DNA of 64,000 nucleotides from CALITV01 sp964415795. Lineage in GTDB: Bacteria > UBP6 > UBA1177 > JAKLFG01. The stretch lies in the NCBI GenBank assembly GCA_964415795.1, contig CAYQBN010000003.1:62001-126000 (forward strand). The letters are read 5' to 3'. The position numbers were made by a program, and so were the translations under genes. Position 1 is the stretch's first letter; every line of letters begins with the position of its first letter. The notes beneath the pieces were generated by a model, which worked only from the letters and a program-made list of their open reading frames with translations, searched no databases and was not told where the DNA came from. Below, one piece after another: positions 18,041 to 26,318 of the stretch.

Positions 18041-19771
18041 CTACGGGTTCACCGGTGGCGGATCGCAAGGATAGACACTTCCGCCAAGCGGCTGAACGTC
18101 GATGTTCTTCTTGCCGCCGGTGCCGTCGGTCACGGTGAGCGAGAAGACATCCCAGCAGGTGTTGGTCTGGGTGAAGAGCGTCGATGCGCTTGCCGCCTGT
18201 ACGGCATGGGTATAGACCTTCACGATGGCGGTGCTCGGTCCACGACTTGTGTCGTAGGCGTGGACAATGACCTTGTAGACGCCGTTCGCCGGTTGGTTCA
18301 CATAGATCGTCTCGGGGCCGCGGCCAGTCGTGTTGTCCACATCGAGGGCCGGGTCGTCCTTGGTCTCGCCGACGACACCCCAATCGGGTCTCGTGCCGGT
18401 GTACTGGGGTGAACAGTTGTAGAAGTAGCAGTCGGTCGCCGGATCGCCGTAGGCGCCGCCGGGCGGTACGAGGTGGAGATCCATGTCGCTGTCCTTATTG
18501 TCCCAAATCATCTTGACGATGAGCTCGTCGTTCGGTATGGCCTCGATGTCGCAGTCGGCCCAGTTGCTTGTAAGGTTATCGGCGTTCTTGACCATGAGAC
18601 GGACGCTGTAAGTCCCCTTTACCATCGCTTGGAAGGTCGCCTTCGATGCGTCGCTCCACACATTCGCAACTGGTTTGGTTTTGTCATTCAAATCAACGAT
18701 CGATGCGCCGCCGCCGCTCCCGCCGCCGGGGACCGAAGCAAAGGTCCAGAAGTAGGAGAGTCCGGTCGTCGTGACACCGTCCACATCGGTGCTTTGAGAT
18801 CCGTCGAGCGTTGGCCAAGTAAGGATCGGCACCTCTTGCGGCGTGCATACCAGTTTCGCAGTCGGAATGTCGGTACGCTCAGGACCGCAAAAGAGTTCGA
18901 CCTTATAGCGCTGGTTCTTTGCGTAATCGGTCGCGTCATTGTTTAGTATTTCGGCCTCACCGACGAGACCGAGCGGGAAATCCTTGTCGTTGCGGCACCC
19001 GATCTCGGCGGTCTCGAAGGATCCGGGCACGATATCCTTATCGGAAGGAATGCTCGTCTTCACGAAAAATCCGGGCTCTCCCGCTTTCGCCGATGCGCCA
19101 ATCGTGATGCTGATAGCACCCACGCGCAGGTTCGCCGATCCCGCATTATGGATCTCTAGGGGAGATATCTTTTCATCGAATCCTTCTCCGAACTCCATCT
19201 TGTTATCGTCAGGATTCGCGTCATCGGGTGTCCGGACCATTATCAGCGGCGAACTCTTCGCACGCCCCACCAGCGGGACATCAAGTTGAGGATAGCACTT
19301 GTCGGTGCTGTGAATGCGAAGGGTCCCTTCGACATCCTCCCATGAGACAACGAAGTAGCTTATCCCGAAGGTCACCTTCTCGTCCTTTTTTAGAGAGATC
19401 GACTGCGCCGCGACCGGGTTCGGCGAAAGGGTGAATCCGGCAAGGTTCTCGTCCTGAATGAGTTCGGCGCCCGTTATCTCGAGCGTGCTCGTGCAGGTTG
19501 CGCAACGGTTGGTGATGGTAAGGTAGCGTATGCCGCCGAAGGTCTTATAGTATCCCGAGAATTCGAGCGACAGCGTGTCGGGCTTTATCTTGCTGTCGGT
19601 GCTCGAGTAGTTGCAGGTGACTTTGTCCACATCGGGAAGGCTGTCGGCCTCGGCGTCGGAATAGAGGTTATCGCCATCGGTCGGCGCGCTCGGCTCACCC
19701 GAGCCACAGGAAACAGTGATGAGAGCGCTTATCCATATGAAGAACAACACGGGTACGATCCTTCTTCTCAT
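18041..19771 (-). CDS. Lipoprotein with choice-of-anchor-type, PKD-like and DUF2135-like domains
   Basis: Signal peptide with lipobox (LITVSC, Cys ~22) and an acidic linker. Residues ~60-250 form two anchor-D/hydin-like beta domains (YLTITNRCATCTSTLEI; SPLEIHNAGSANLRVGAI). A PKD-like domain follows (SYFWTFASVPGGGSGG...TYSVRLMVKNADN), then a C-terminal DUF2135-like domain with VKMIWDNKDSDMDLHLV and GVYKVIVHAYD. This module order is common in Myxococcota surface lipoproteins of unknown ligand. It is last in the five-gene surface operon, 3 bases after its neighbour. Confidence 0.8.
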   Translation of the reverse strand: MRRRIVPVLFFIWISALITVSCGSGEPSAPTDGDNLYSDAEADSLPDVDKVTCNYSSTDSKIKPDTLSLEFSGYYKTFGGIRYLTITNRCATCTSTLEITGAELIQDENLAGFTLSPNPVAAQSISLKKDEKVTFGISYFVVSWEDVEGTLRIHSTDKCYPQLDVPLVGRAKSSPLIMVRTPDDANPDDNKMEFGEGFDEKISPLEIHNAGSANLRVGAISITIGASAKAGEPGFFVKTSIPSDKDIVPGSFETAEIGCRNDKDFPLGLVGEAEILNNDATDYAKNQRYKVELFCGPERTDIPTAKLVCTPQEVPILTWPTLDGSQSTDVDGVTTTGLSYFWTFASVPGGGSGGGASIVDLNDKTKPVANVWSDASKATFQAMVKGTYSVRLMVKNADNLTSNWADCDIEAIPNDELIVKMIWDNKDSDMDLHLVPPGGAYGDPATDCYFYNCSPQYTGTRPDWGVVGETKDDPALDVDNTTGRGPETIYVNQPANGVYKVIVHAYDTSRGPSTAIVKVYTHAVQAASASTLFTQTNTCWDVFSLTVTDGTGGKKNIDVQPLGGSVYPCDPPPVNP

Positions 19772-19774
19772 GGC

Positions 19775-21046
19775 TCATTCTCCCTCTTTGACGCACCGGA
19801 AACCGAGGTTGTAGTAGCGGTAATGCGGGAATGCCTTATCGCGGGCGTAGGTCGTTATCTCGTGTTCGAGCGAGACCCAACTGCCGCCGCGGATGACCTT
19901 CTTCTGTATCGTGCCACCGTCGGCGGGTCCGGTTGGGTCTTTCACCGGCGCTTCGCCGCTCTCCTTTTTGTAGTAGGAGTCTATGTCGTACCAGGTGTCG
20001 GTCCACTCGGCGGCATTGCCCGCCATGTTGTAGACGCCGTAGGGCGAAACGGCGCTTTCGAACGAGGTGACATCGGTGACATCCTCGAAGAGGGCCGAGT
20101 AGTTGACGATGGAGTTCTCGGCGTTGTCCTGCGGATCGGTGTCGCCCCACGGATACTTGCGGTAGGTCTCGCCGCGCGCCGCCTTCTCCCACTGCGCCTC
20201 GGTCGGCAGTTTCTTGCCCGCCCACTGGCAGAAGGTGTTCGCCTGATTCCAACTGACCCAGATGACCGGGAAGTTCTGGTAGGCGGGATCATAATAGTAG
20301 TTCGGGTAGCGCGACGAATCTATCACATAGGGCTCGGTGCAAACGCCGGCGTTCTGGCAGGCGCGATACTGCGCGTTGGTCACCTCGTACTTGTCGATGT
20401 AATAGGCCGACATCTCGACGGTCCGCGTTCCCTCGGAAACCATGACCCCTTCGTTCGGGCTCGCCGCGCTGGTCGGCGTCCCTTCGGGAGCGCCATATTC
20501 GAACGGCCCTGCCGGAATGAGGATCATCTCGGAGATGCCTGAGGTCTCGGGGTTCTCGTTCTTGACGAGGTCCTTGGGAAAACCGATGTGGAAGTAGCCG
20601 AGGAACTGGCTTGAGAATTTGAACACATTCCGTTCGAGGTCTTGCTCGTAGGAGCCTTCGGGTATCTCTTCGAAGTTACGCCGGTCTATCGCAAAGTAAG
20701 GGCGCAGTTGCACTTCGTCAAGAAGCGTCGGTATTCCCTCTTCCGAATAAGGAATGAGGAGCGTAACCGGCACCTTGAACTTGTAAGCCATCGGCGCGAT
20801 TGAATATATGTTGGTGAGTGTCGCCGAAACATTGGTGAACGGCTCGGTGTCTATCGAGTAGATGGTGAAGGTTATCTCTTCTTCGAGCGCGTTCTTGGGA
20901 ACGATGAGCGTGACACCGTCCACCCCTTCGTACTTGCCGCCGGAAGGTCCTATCGTCTTGCCGTGCACTTCGTAAATGGTCTCCTCTCTTCCGCAGGCGA
21001 ATACAAAAAGGGTAGCGGCGATAAGCGATGCGATGCGGTTCTTCAT
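19775..21046 (-). CDS. Lipoprotein: ZU5-like domain plus SUMF1/FGE-fold domain
   Basis: The start at 21046 has GGAGG 6 bases upstream. The lipobox is VFAC (Cys ~18). Residues ~25-150 resemble a ZU5 domain (GGKYEGVDGVTLIVPKNAL). Residues ~165-423 are a formylglycine-generating-enzyme fold: YYIDKYEVTNAQYRACQN, VSWNQANTFCQWAGKKLPT, YPWGD, GVYNMAGNAAEW, IRGGSW and a final GFRC. The Cys pair that binds copper in true FGE (after RGGSY) is absent: the sequence reads RGGSWVSLEHEITTYA. It is therefore probably a binding or structural version of the fold. Confidence 0.85.
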   Translation of the reverse strand: MKNRIASLIAATLFVFACGREETIYEVHGKTIGPSGGKYEGVDGVTLIVPKNALEEEITFTIYSIDTEPFTNVSATLTNIYSIAPMAYKFKVPVTLLIPYSEEGIPTLLDEVQLRPYFAIDRRNFEEIPEGSYEQDLERNVFKFSSQFLGYFHIGFPKDLVKNENPETSGISEMILIPAGPFEYGAPEGTPTSAASPNEGVMVSEGTRTVEMSAYYIDKYEVTNAQYRACQNAGVCTEPYVIDSSRYPNYYYDPAYQNFPVIWVSWNQANTFCQWAGKKLPTEAQWEKAARGETYRKYPWGDTDPQDNAENSIVNYSALFEDVTDVTSFESAVSPYGVYNMAGNAAEWTDTWYDIDSYYKKESGEAPVKDPTGPADGGTIQKKVIRGGSWVSLEHEITTYARDKAFPHYRYYNLGFRCVKEGE

Positions 21047-21057
21047 GCGATCCTCCT

Positions 21058-22383
21058 CTAATCGCCTACGACGGTGAGCGAACAACCGGCCGGCGTCTTC
21101 ACCTCGTACCGCGGCTCGTCACCCTCTTTGACCTTGCTGTAGAAGGTCCCCGACTCGCTCGAGTAGCCGAAGAGCGCTACCGAGGTCACCGGCTCGACCG
21201 GATCGTTCGAATAGAAAGTGATGATCCCCTTCTTGAACCCTTCCTCGTACGGCTTGAAGAAGACGGTCACCGCCGCGCTTTCGCCCGGCTCGAGGAGGAA
21301 CTCCTCCGGCAGAACGATGAAGTTCGGATCCTCGGTCACGATGCGCCCTTCGAGCATCCGCGTGCCAATGTTCGCGACATCGAACTCCCAGTAGTCCTCA
21401 TCTCCCGGAACGGTATCGAGGAACTGATGAGCGCGATTCTCGATGAAAATGGCGGGGAACTCGAACTGGACCGACTGTGAGTTGAACACCCATGTCTTGT
21501 GGTCCTTGACGAGCGGTATCTTTATCGGGATCGGAAACTCTAACTCGAAGATCGGGATCTTGAGCGTCAGCGTGATAGTGAGGATGATGTCGGTCTCGTA
21601 GTAAACGAGCGATTCGTAATGCGCCTTGACCAAAAGCGTCGTGCCGACGAGCGGAGGCTCGATGACGAGGTACTGGTTGTCGGAGAAAAGGGAGCGCTGT
21701 GCCTTCTCGTCGAGCGCGATGCGCGAGCCGAACATCTCGATGTACATGATGCCATCGAGATCGAAGGAAAGATGTATCATCGCCGCGATGTTGCCGATGA
21801 TGGGCACGCTGATCGGCACCCCGATGATGTCCTCGAGCGTGCCGTCCCAGAGGTGGAAGTTCTGGATGCTGTCCTCGAGCGAGACCGGATTCTCATCGTT
21901 ACCGTCGAGAAGGAACGGAGTGAAACTGCGCTCATCGAAGAAACGGAGGTCGAAGTTAAGGTACTCGCTTATCTCCTGCGGGTTGCCGTCGCCGAATGGC
22001 GGACAGATCTTATAGAGCGCCTCCATCTCAATGCCATAGTTCATGAGGGCATGGCCGCCATCGGGTGTTCCTTCGTAGGAGAGTTTCACCGATTCGGGCC
22101 AGCGGGCGACCCCTCTCCCTTTGAGTTCCATCTCCGATTTCGCGCCACCCCAAACATTGATCTTGATGTTGAACGGACTGCCGAAGAGCGAACAATCACT
22201 GCTTGGAACGAAGTCACCGGTGCCAACATTGAAGTCTTCGACGATGACATCCTCGTGGAAGTAGGTTATCTCTTCGGAGTACTGCTCATCATAGACCTTG
22301 ATGGTCCCATCTTCCTCGACGATGACTGCGCCGAGGACAAGCGGTATCAAGAGCATCGCGATCGACACAACCCATCGTTTCAT
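21058..22383 (-). CDS. Secreted protein with C-terminal ASPM/hydin-like (choice-of-anchor D) domain
   Basis: Signal peptide MKRWVVSIAMLLIPLVLGA. The first ~300 residues, beta-rich and with several WGG/DG turns, match no family I know. The final ~110 residues are hydin-like: YWEFDVANIGTRMLEG, FLLEPGESAAVTVFFKP and GIITFYSNDPVEPVTSVALFG. Such Ig-like domains serve as surface or adhesive spacers. It lies 11 bases upstream of the ZU5/FGE-fold gene and 19 bases after the large FGE-fold lipoprotein. Confidence 0.75.
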   Translation of the reverse strand: MKRWVVSIAMLLIPLVLGAVIVEEDGTIKVYDEQYSEEITYFHEDVIVEDFNVGTGDFVPSSDCSLFGSPFNIKINVWGGAKSEMELKGRGVARWPESVKLSYEGTPDGGHALMNYGIEMEALYKICPPFGDGNPQEISEYLNFDLRFFDERSFTPFLLDGNDENPVSLEDSIQNFHLWDGTLEDIIGVPISVPIIGNIAAMIHLSFDLDGIMYIEMFGSRIALDEKAQRSLFSDNQYLVIEPPLVGTTLLVKAHYESLVYYETDIILTITLTLKIPIFELEFPIPIKIPLVKDHKTWVFNSQSVQFEFPAIFIENRAHQFLDTVPGDEDYWEFDVANIGTRMLEGRIVTEDPNFIVLPEEFLLEPGESAAVTVFFKPYEEGFKKGIITFYSNDPVEPVTSVALFGYSSESGTFYSKVKEGDEPRYEVKTPAGCSLTVVGD

Positions 22384-22402
22384 GGCACCCTATCTCCCTC
22401 CG

Positions 22403-25213
22403 TTAGTTCGCATCCATCGCGCAGCGGAACCCGATCATGTTCGAGTTGTTCTGGGGGTTCACCCCCCGTCGGTAACTCGTTCTGACAAGGTGGCGCGTGC
22501 TCGCCCAACTGCCGCCACGTATCGTTCGTTGGTCACCGACCGGCGTCGGAACACCTCCCTCAGTAAGGTCGGAATAATAGTAGAAACGCGTCGAGGTCCA
22601 TTCCTCCGCATTGCCCGCCATATCATGGAGACCATAGGGCGACAAGCCTGGTTTCGAGTTGAAATTCGGATAGACCGTCCCGTTGAAGTATCCGACCGGC
22701 GTCAGATTTGGTGCCGGGTACATGAGGTCGAGAATGGACTTGTCTATCTTTTCCTTTTCCAGTTTGCTCGGCTCATAGGGATCACCGCTGTTACGATAGT
22801 TGGCGCGGTACGGTATCGAGGCGGCGTTGAACACCTCCTCGTTGCCCCACGGGTATTCGTTACATTCAGCATTGTTCGAGATGCAGGTGGTATCTGTTGC
22901 ATTGCATACGCAGTCGCCAAATGCCCGCGCCGCGAACTCCCATTCTTCCTCCGTCGGCAAGCGGCGTCCTGCCCACTTGCAGTAGGCATTCGCCGCATAC
23001 CAGCAAACGGTAGTTACCGGGAAAAGTTCCTTCTCGCCCTTGAGGTAAGCAGGTTGATTCCACACCGAGAGATAATCATCGTCGCCAAAACATTTGCCTA
23101 CCCCTATCGAAGCATACTTGGGTAGCCATTCCTTGTTCTCGGGATCGTTGAGGAACTGTTTGTACTGCGCGACCGTTACTTCGTATTTGTCGATGTAGAA
23201 GTTCTTCTCCAGCGTTACCCGATGACGCGGTTTCTCCGCCTCATACGCTTCAGCGCCGAACCAGCCGCTCCCTCCGTCGGACCCCATCGAAAAGTTCTTC
23301 CCGGCCGCCGCGACGAAGACCATGCACCCCGGCACATCTGTACTTGCACAATCACACATGCCCTTCGTCCATACATTTGCCTGTGTCGGATATGGTATGG
23401 TGTCATCGTCGTCGGTCAGCACCTCGTCTGCCTCGTTGAAGTAGTAGAGATCGGTCCCCGTGTCATGGTTGAAGACCGCATCGGTAAACTCGAATACCGG
23501 CGTATCCATACCACGAAACCTACGAACAATGTCGGGAGGCGCTATCTGGCCATAGACGATGCCGGCGGCTTTCTGTAACTGCGCCACGAACGAAGGACTT
23601 CCGGTCTTTTCAAGGACATCGGCAAGGAACGATTGGCTCGACACCGTACGCCCTTGGAAGGCATTGAGAAAGACCTCCATTACCTTTTCGTAAAGGTCCC
23701 GCTTGTAAAGAAGGGCATCGAACGACGACTTGCGTTTGCGCATGAAATCGTTCACCCGCAGTCCGAGACCGTGGTCCCTGATGCCTTTTGCGATGATGTA
23801 GGCCGGATGTTCCGCGATCGATTTTCCCGAGACCTGATCGTAGTTGAGCAGTACCGTCTTGAAGTCATCGCTGATGTCGCCGGAGAGCTGCACCACCGGC
23901 AACACAAGCTGCGTAAAGTAGGTCGCCCAGAGCGCATCCATAGCGCGCGCCTCGAGTTCACCGAGGTCAGGCCCCGGGAAGTAGCCCACGAGGAACCCTT
24001 GATCTATCTCCTTCTTTTTGAATTTTATCGGCGTCTTTTCGGTGACCGGTTCGAAACTGTAGTAGGTATTTATCTCGGCGTTGATCGTGTTCGACTGTCC
24101 TTCGGCGAGCACATTGTTTTCAATGAGATCTCCTCGTTCGTTCACGAAACGCTGAACGATGTACCGCAATTTCGGAGAGACATAGTTCTTGGGCGGCACG
24201 ATGAGCGCCGGATCGGCTTCTTTGTCTATCCCCGGATCGCTTATCTCGCCGGGAAGCGACGCCTCCACCGGCATTGCATCGACGAAGTAGAAGACCCAAC
24301 GCGGCAGGTTATTGAACGCCTTTACCGCAGGGCCGTTGTCGTCATAGTATTTGATATAGACATTGTCTACCTCCTTCGGATCGGGTTGGAGCACCTCTTT
24401 GAACGGAACGCGGTAAAATTTCTCGGTGGTGTCATCCTCGTTCACCAATCCCAAGGGACCAAGCGATGAGGCAGGAGCCGTGCTCAGTTCCGTGAAGAGT
24501 TCGTCCACCGCCGCCGCAACGACATTTTGGATATCTATATCGCCCGACACGACAACCGCCGGCGAGAAGATGGTCATCTTGTCCTCGATCACCCGCTGAA
24601 GATACGGCATAACCGTGAGGTTACGGATACGCTCGAGGAGCGCCGCGTTGAAGTAAGGATTGACCGTAGCCGGTAGCGCCGGCTGAAGGAACACGAGCGC
24701 CGCAGCCGTCTCACGAACGCTGAATTCGATGTTGTTGCGCCGGAAGTAGGAATCACCGTTCGCCGGGAAGATGGTCAGAAAGATGGGGACATTGCGATCT
24801 TCTTCGGGATAGTTCGTTTCGAGAATGAGGAGCGAGGTGCCGACGGCATTGAGCCTGAGCCAGAAGGTTCCGTTGACCGGGTCGACGCTCTGGCGGTAGT
24901 TGTCCTTGCCGTAGAGGACTCTAAGGTTGCCGTACGGCAGGATGAACTTATCGGGCAGGTTCACGCGGCCGTTGTAGAAGATCTTCGTCGTCGCGTAGGT
25001 GAGCCCGGCGAATTCCTCCTGCTCCTCCATAGGATTCTTCGGATCTTTGAGGTTTTTGACGCACCGTCCTTCGAAACAGCGTTCGCCGAGATCACAATCC
25101 TCGAAGGTGGCACACGCGATACCAAAATGCGACTTCTCCGGTTCGCAGGAAACGAGAAAGAACACCGCGACCAGCGTAAGGTACCCTAAAGAAAGCGTCG
25201 TCATCTTCAGCAT
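22403..25213 (-). CDS. Large lipoprotein with Cys-rich N-terminus and C-terminal SUMF1/FGE-fold domain
   Basis: Lipobox LVSC (Cys ~23), followed by a small Cys knot (CATFEDCDLGERCFEGRC) seen in myxobacterial surface proteins. The central ~550 residues are unrecognised. The last ~270 residues are a SUMF1 fold: MVFVAAAGKNFSMGSDGG, FYIDKYEVTVAQYKQFL, TVCWYAANAYCKWAGRRLPT, EYPWGNEE, YGLHDMAGNAEEW, TIRGGSWAS and GFRC. As in its paralogue 1.4 kb downstream, the catalytic Cys pair is missing (RGGSWASTRHLVRT). It sits second in the operon, 6 bases after the SH3/barrel gene. Confidence 0.85.
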   Translation of the reverse strand: MLKMTTLSLGYLTLVAVFFLVSCEPEKSHFGIACATFEDCDLGERCFEGRCVKNLKDPKNPMEEQEEFAGLTYATTKIFYNGRVNLPDKFILPYGNLRVLYGKDNYRQSVDPVNGTFWLRLNAVGTSLLILETNYPEEDRNVPIFLTIFPANGDSYFRRNNIEFSVRETAAALVFLQPALPATVNPYFNAALLERIRNLTVMPYLQRVIEDKMTIFSPAVVVSGDIDIQNVVAAAVDELFTELSTAPASSLGPLGLVNEDDTTEKFYRVPFKEVLQPDPKEVDNVYIKYYDDNGPAVKAFNNLPRWVFYFVDAMPVEASLPGEISDPGIDKEADPALIVPPKNYVSPKLRYIVQRFVNERGDLIENNVLAEGQSNTINAEINTYYSFEPVTEKTPIKFKKKEIDQGFLVGYFPGPDLGELEARAMDALWATYFTQLVLPVVQLSGDISDDFKTVLLNYDQVSGKSIAEHPAYIIAKGIRDHGLGLRVNDFMRKRKSSFDALLYKRDLYEKVMEVFLNAFQGRTVSSQSFLADVLEKTGSPSFVAQLQKAAGIVYGQIAPPDIVRRFRGMDTPVFEFTDAVFNHDTGTDLYYFNEADEVLTDDDDTIPYPTQANVWTKGMCDCASTDVPGCMVFVAAAGKNFSMGSDGGSGWFGAEAYEAEKPRHRVTLEKNFYIDKYEVTVAQYKQFLNDPENKEWLPKYASIGVGKCFGDDDYLSVWNQPAYLKGEKELFPVTTVCWYAANAYCKWAGRRLPTEEEWEFAARAFGDCVCNATDTTCISNNAECNEYPWGNEEVFNAASIPYRANYRNSGDPYEPSKLEKEKIDKSILDLMYPAPNLTPVGYFNGTVYPNFNSKPGLSPYGLHDMAGNAEEWTSTRFYYYSDLTEGGVPTPVGDQRTIRGGSWASTRHLVRTSYRRGVNPQNNSNMIGFRCAMDAN

Positions 25214-25219
25214 GGCACC

Positions 25220-26230
25220 CTATTCCCAAATGTTGAACAACACCTTTATCCGCCCGCCGAACGACCAGAACGAGCGGTGCACCTCTTCGCCGCTCGCCGT
25301 TTTGCCCGAACCACCAGCGAAGAGGAAATCGAAACCACCGCCGATATAGACCGGCTCTGAAACGCGCACGACATGCTCGATCGCGCCGCTCAGGTAACCG
25401 CCATTGAAGACGATCGTATCGGGACGCGAACCGGTCCCTTTATAAAGAGGTATCTCGGGCATCCGAAAGTAACCGCCCGACACCGAGAGCATCGTCTTCG
25501 ATATCTTGCTTTCAAGATATGGGATGTGACCGCGGAGCACCGGGCCGCCACCGGTGTACATGACATCGGCGTCGACCGAGAGCGCTTTGAACTCGGCCCC
25601 CGGCATGAAGTATTCGTGGAGACCATAGAATAGCGCGATGCTGTAATCGCCGAGCACGGAAAAGTTTTTGAGTTCCGGTGAGGAGGAAAGTCCCACCGAC
25701 AGATCGGCGAAGAGACTATAGACGGCGTATTTGTTGAAAGAGACCGCATCGCGTTCCACCCACCCTTCTTTGCCGAGGAACTCGACCTTGAGCCAGTCGC
25801 CGTCCTCGTCGATTACCACGAGATCGTCTCCGCGGAAGAGCTCGAACACCTTGCGCGCGTCGACCGAATTCTCGGTGTAGAGGTAAGTCGGTCTCTTGAC
25901 GCTTACCACCTCTGGTTCCTTGTATTCCTGTATTTCCTCGCTCCGTTTTTCGAGAACGAATTCGTCTTTCGGTTTTACCGGTGCTTCTTCATCATCTTCG
26001 CCTTCTTGCCCCTCTTCATCTTCGTTCTCCCCCCCCTCCTTTTGATCCTCTTCGTCATCCTCATCGTCTTCGCCATCTTCCTCGTCCTCATCATATACGA
26101 CGGTGGGCAGGACGATGGAAAGACGATCGCAGAGCGGGGCTGGCGAACCCGCGTACGCATTCGCGCCCGTAGCGACGAAACAAAGGAAGAACACTGCTGT
26201 GAGACAAAGCATGATCCGAACCGATTGCAT
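25220..26230 (-). CDS. Secreted SH3-domain / beta-barrel protein with acidic linker
   Basis: ATG at 26230 is preferred over a GTG at 26236 because GAGGTGA lies just upstream. A signal peptide (ends near ANAYAG) precedes an extremely acidic run of Asp/Glu at ~45-85 (EDEEDGEDDEDDEEDQKEGG). A bacterial SH3 domain follows at ~110-165 (YLYTENSVDARKVFELFRGD, WLKVEFLGKEGWV). The last ~165 residues look like a small outer-membrane barrel (SVGLSSSPELKNFSVLGDYS). SH3 modules often bind murein, so a link between outer membrane and cell wall is a reasonable inference. First gene of the surface operon. Confidence 0.75.
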   Translation of the reverse strand: MQSVRIMLCLTAVFFLCFVATGANAYAGSPAPLCDRLSIVLPTVVYDEDEEDGEDDEDDEEDQKEGGENEDEEGQEGEDDEEAPVKPKDEFVLEKRSEEIQEYKEPEVVSVKRPTYLYTENSVDARKVFELFRGDDLVVIDEDGDWLKVEFLGKEGWVERDAVSFNKYAVYSLFADLSVGLSSSPELKNFSVLGDYSIALFYGLHEYFMPGAEFKALSVDADVMYTGGGPVLRGHIPYLESKISKTMLSVSGGYFRMPEIPLYKGTGSRPDTIVFNGGYLSGAIEHVVRVSEPVYIGGGFDFLFAGGSGKTASGEEVHRSFWSFGGRIKVLFNIWE

Positions 26231-26264
26231 GGTCACCTCACACCGAACAGTATCTTAGAGACGA

Positions 26265-26293
26265 ACTATACTCCCGATGCAGCGAAAAGGCAA
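26265..26293 (-). promoter_or_regulatory. Predicted promoter of the five-gene surface operon
   Basis: Minus-strand TTGCCT (26293-26288), a 17-base spacer and TATAGT (26270-26265) end 34 bases before the SH3/barrel start. It lies in the 88-base gap after gyrA. A small GGCGTAAAGACGCC inverted repeat at 26325-26312 covers the gyrA stop but has no U-tract. Confidence 0.5.
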
Positions 26294-26318
26294 GTGTCAA
26301 AGGGGTCTTATGGCGTCT

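Noticed and set aside
23633..24469. 278-codon plus-strand frame inside the large lipoprotein gene
   Set aside because: Fully antisense to a continuous 936-residue frame with a lipobox and SUMF1 motifs; no start signal.
19775..25213. Active formylglycine-generating enzymes
   Set aside because: Both SUMF1-fold domains lack the Cys pair that follows RGGSY in catalytic enzymes, and no sulfatase gene is nearby.
13535..26230. Diversity-generating retroelement or mobile island
   Set aside because: SUMF1-fold proteins raised the idea, but there is no reverse transcriptase, transposase, integrase or flanking repeat in the window.
26295..26300. TTGACA as -35 box for the surface operon
   Set aside because: It is 24 bases from TATAGT, too far; TTGCCT at 26293-26288 gives a 17-base spacer.
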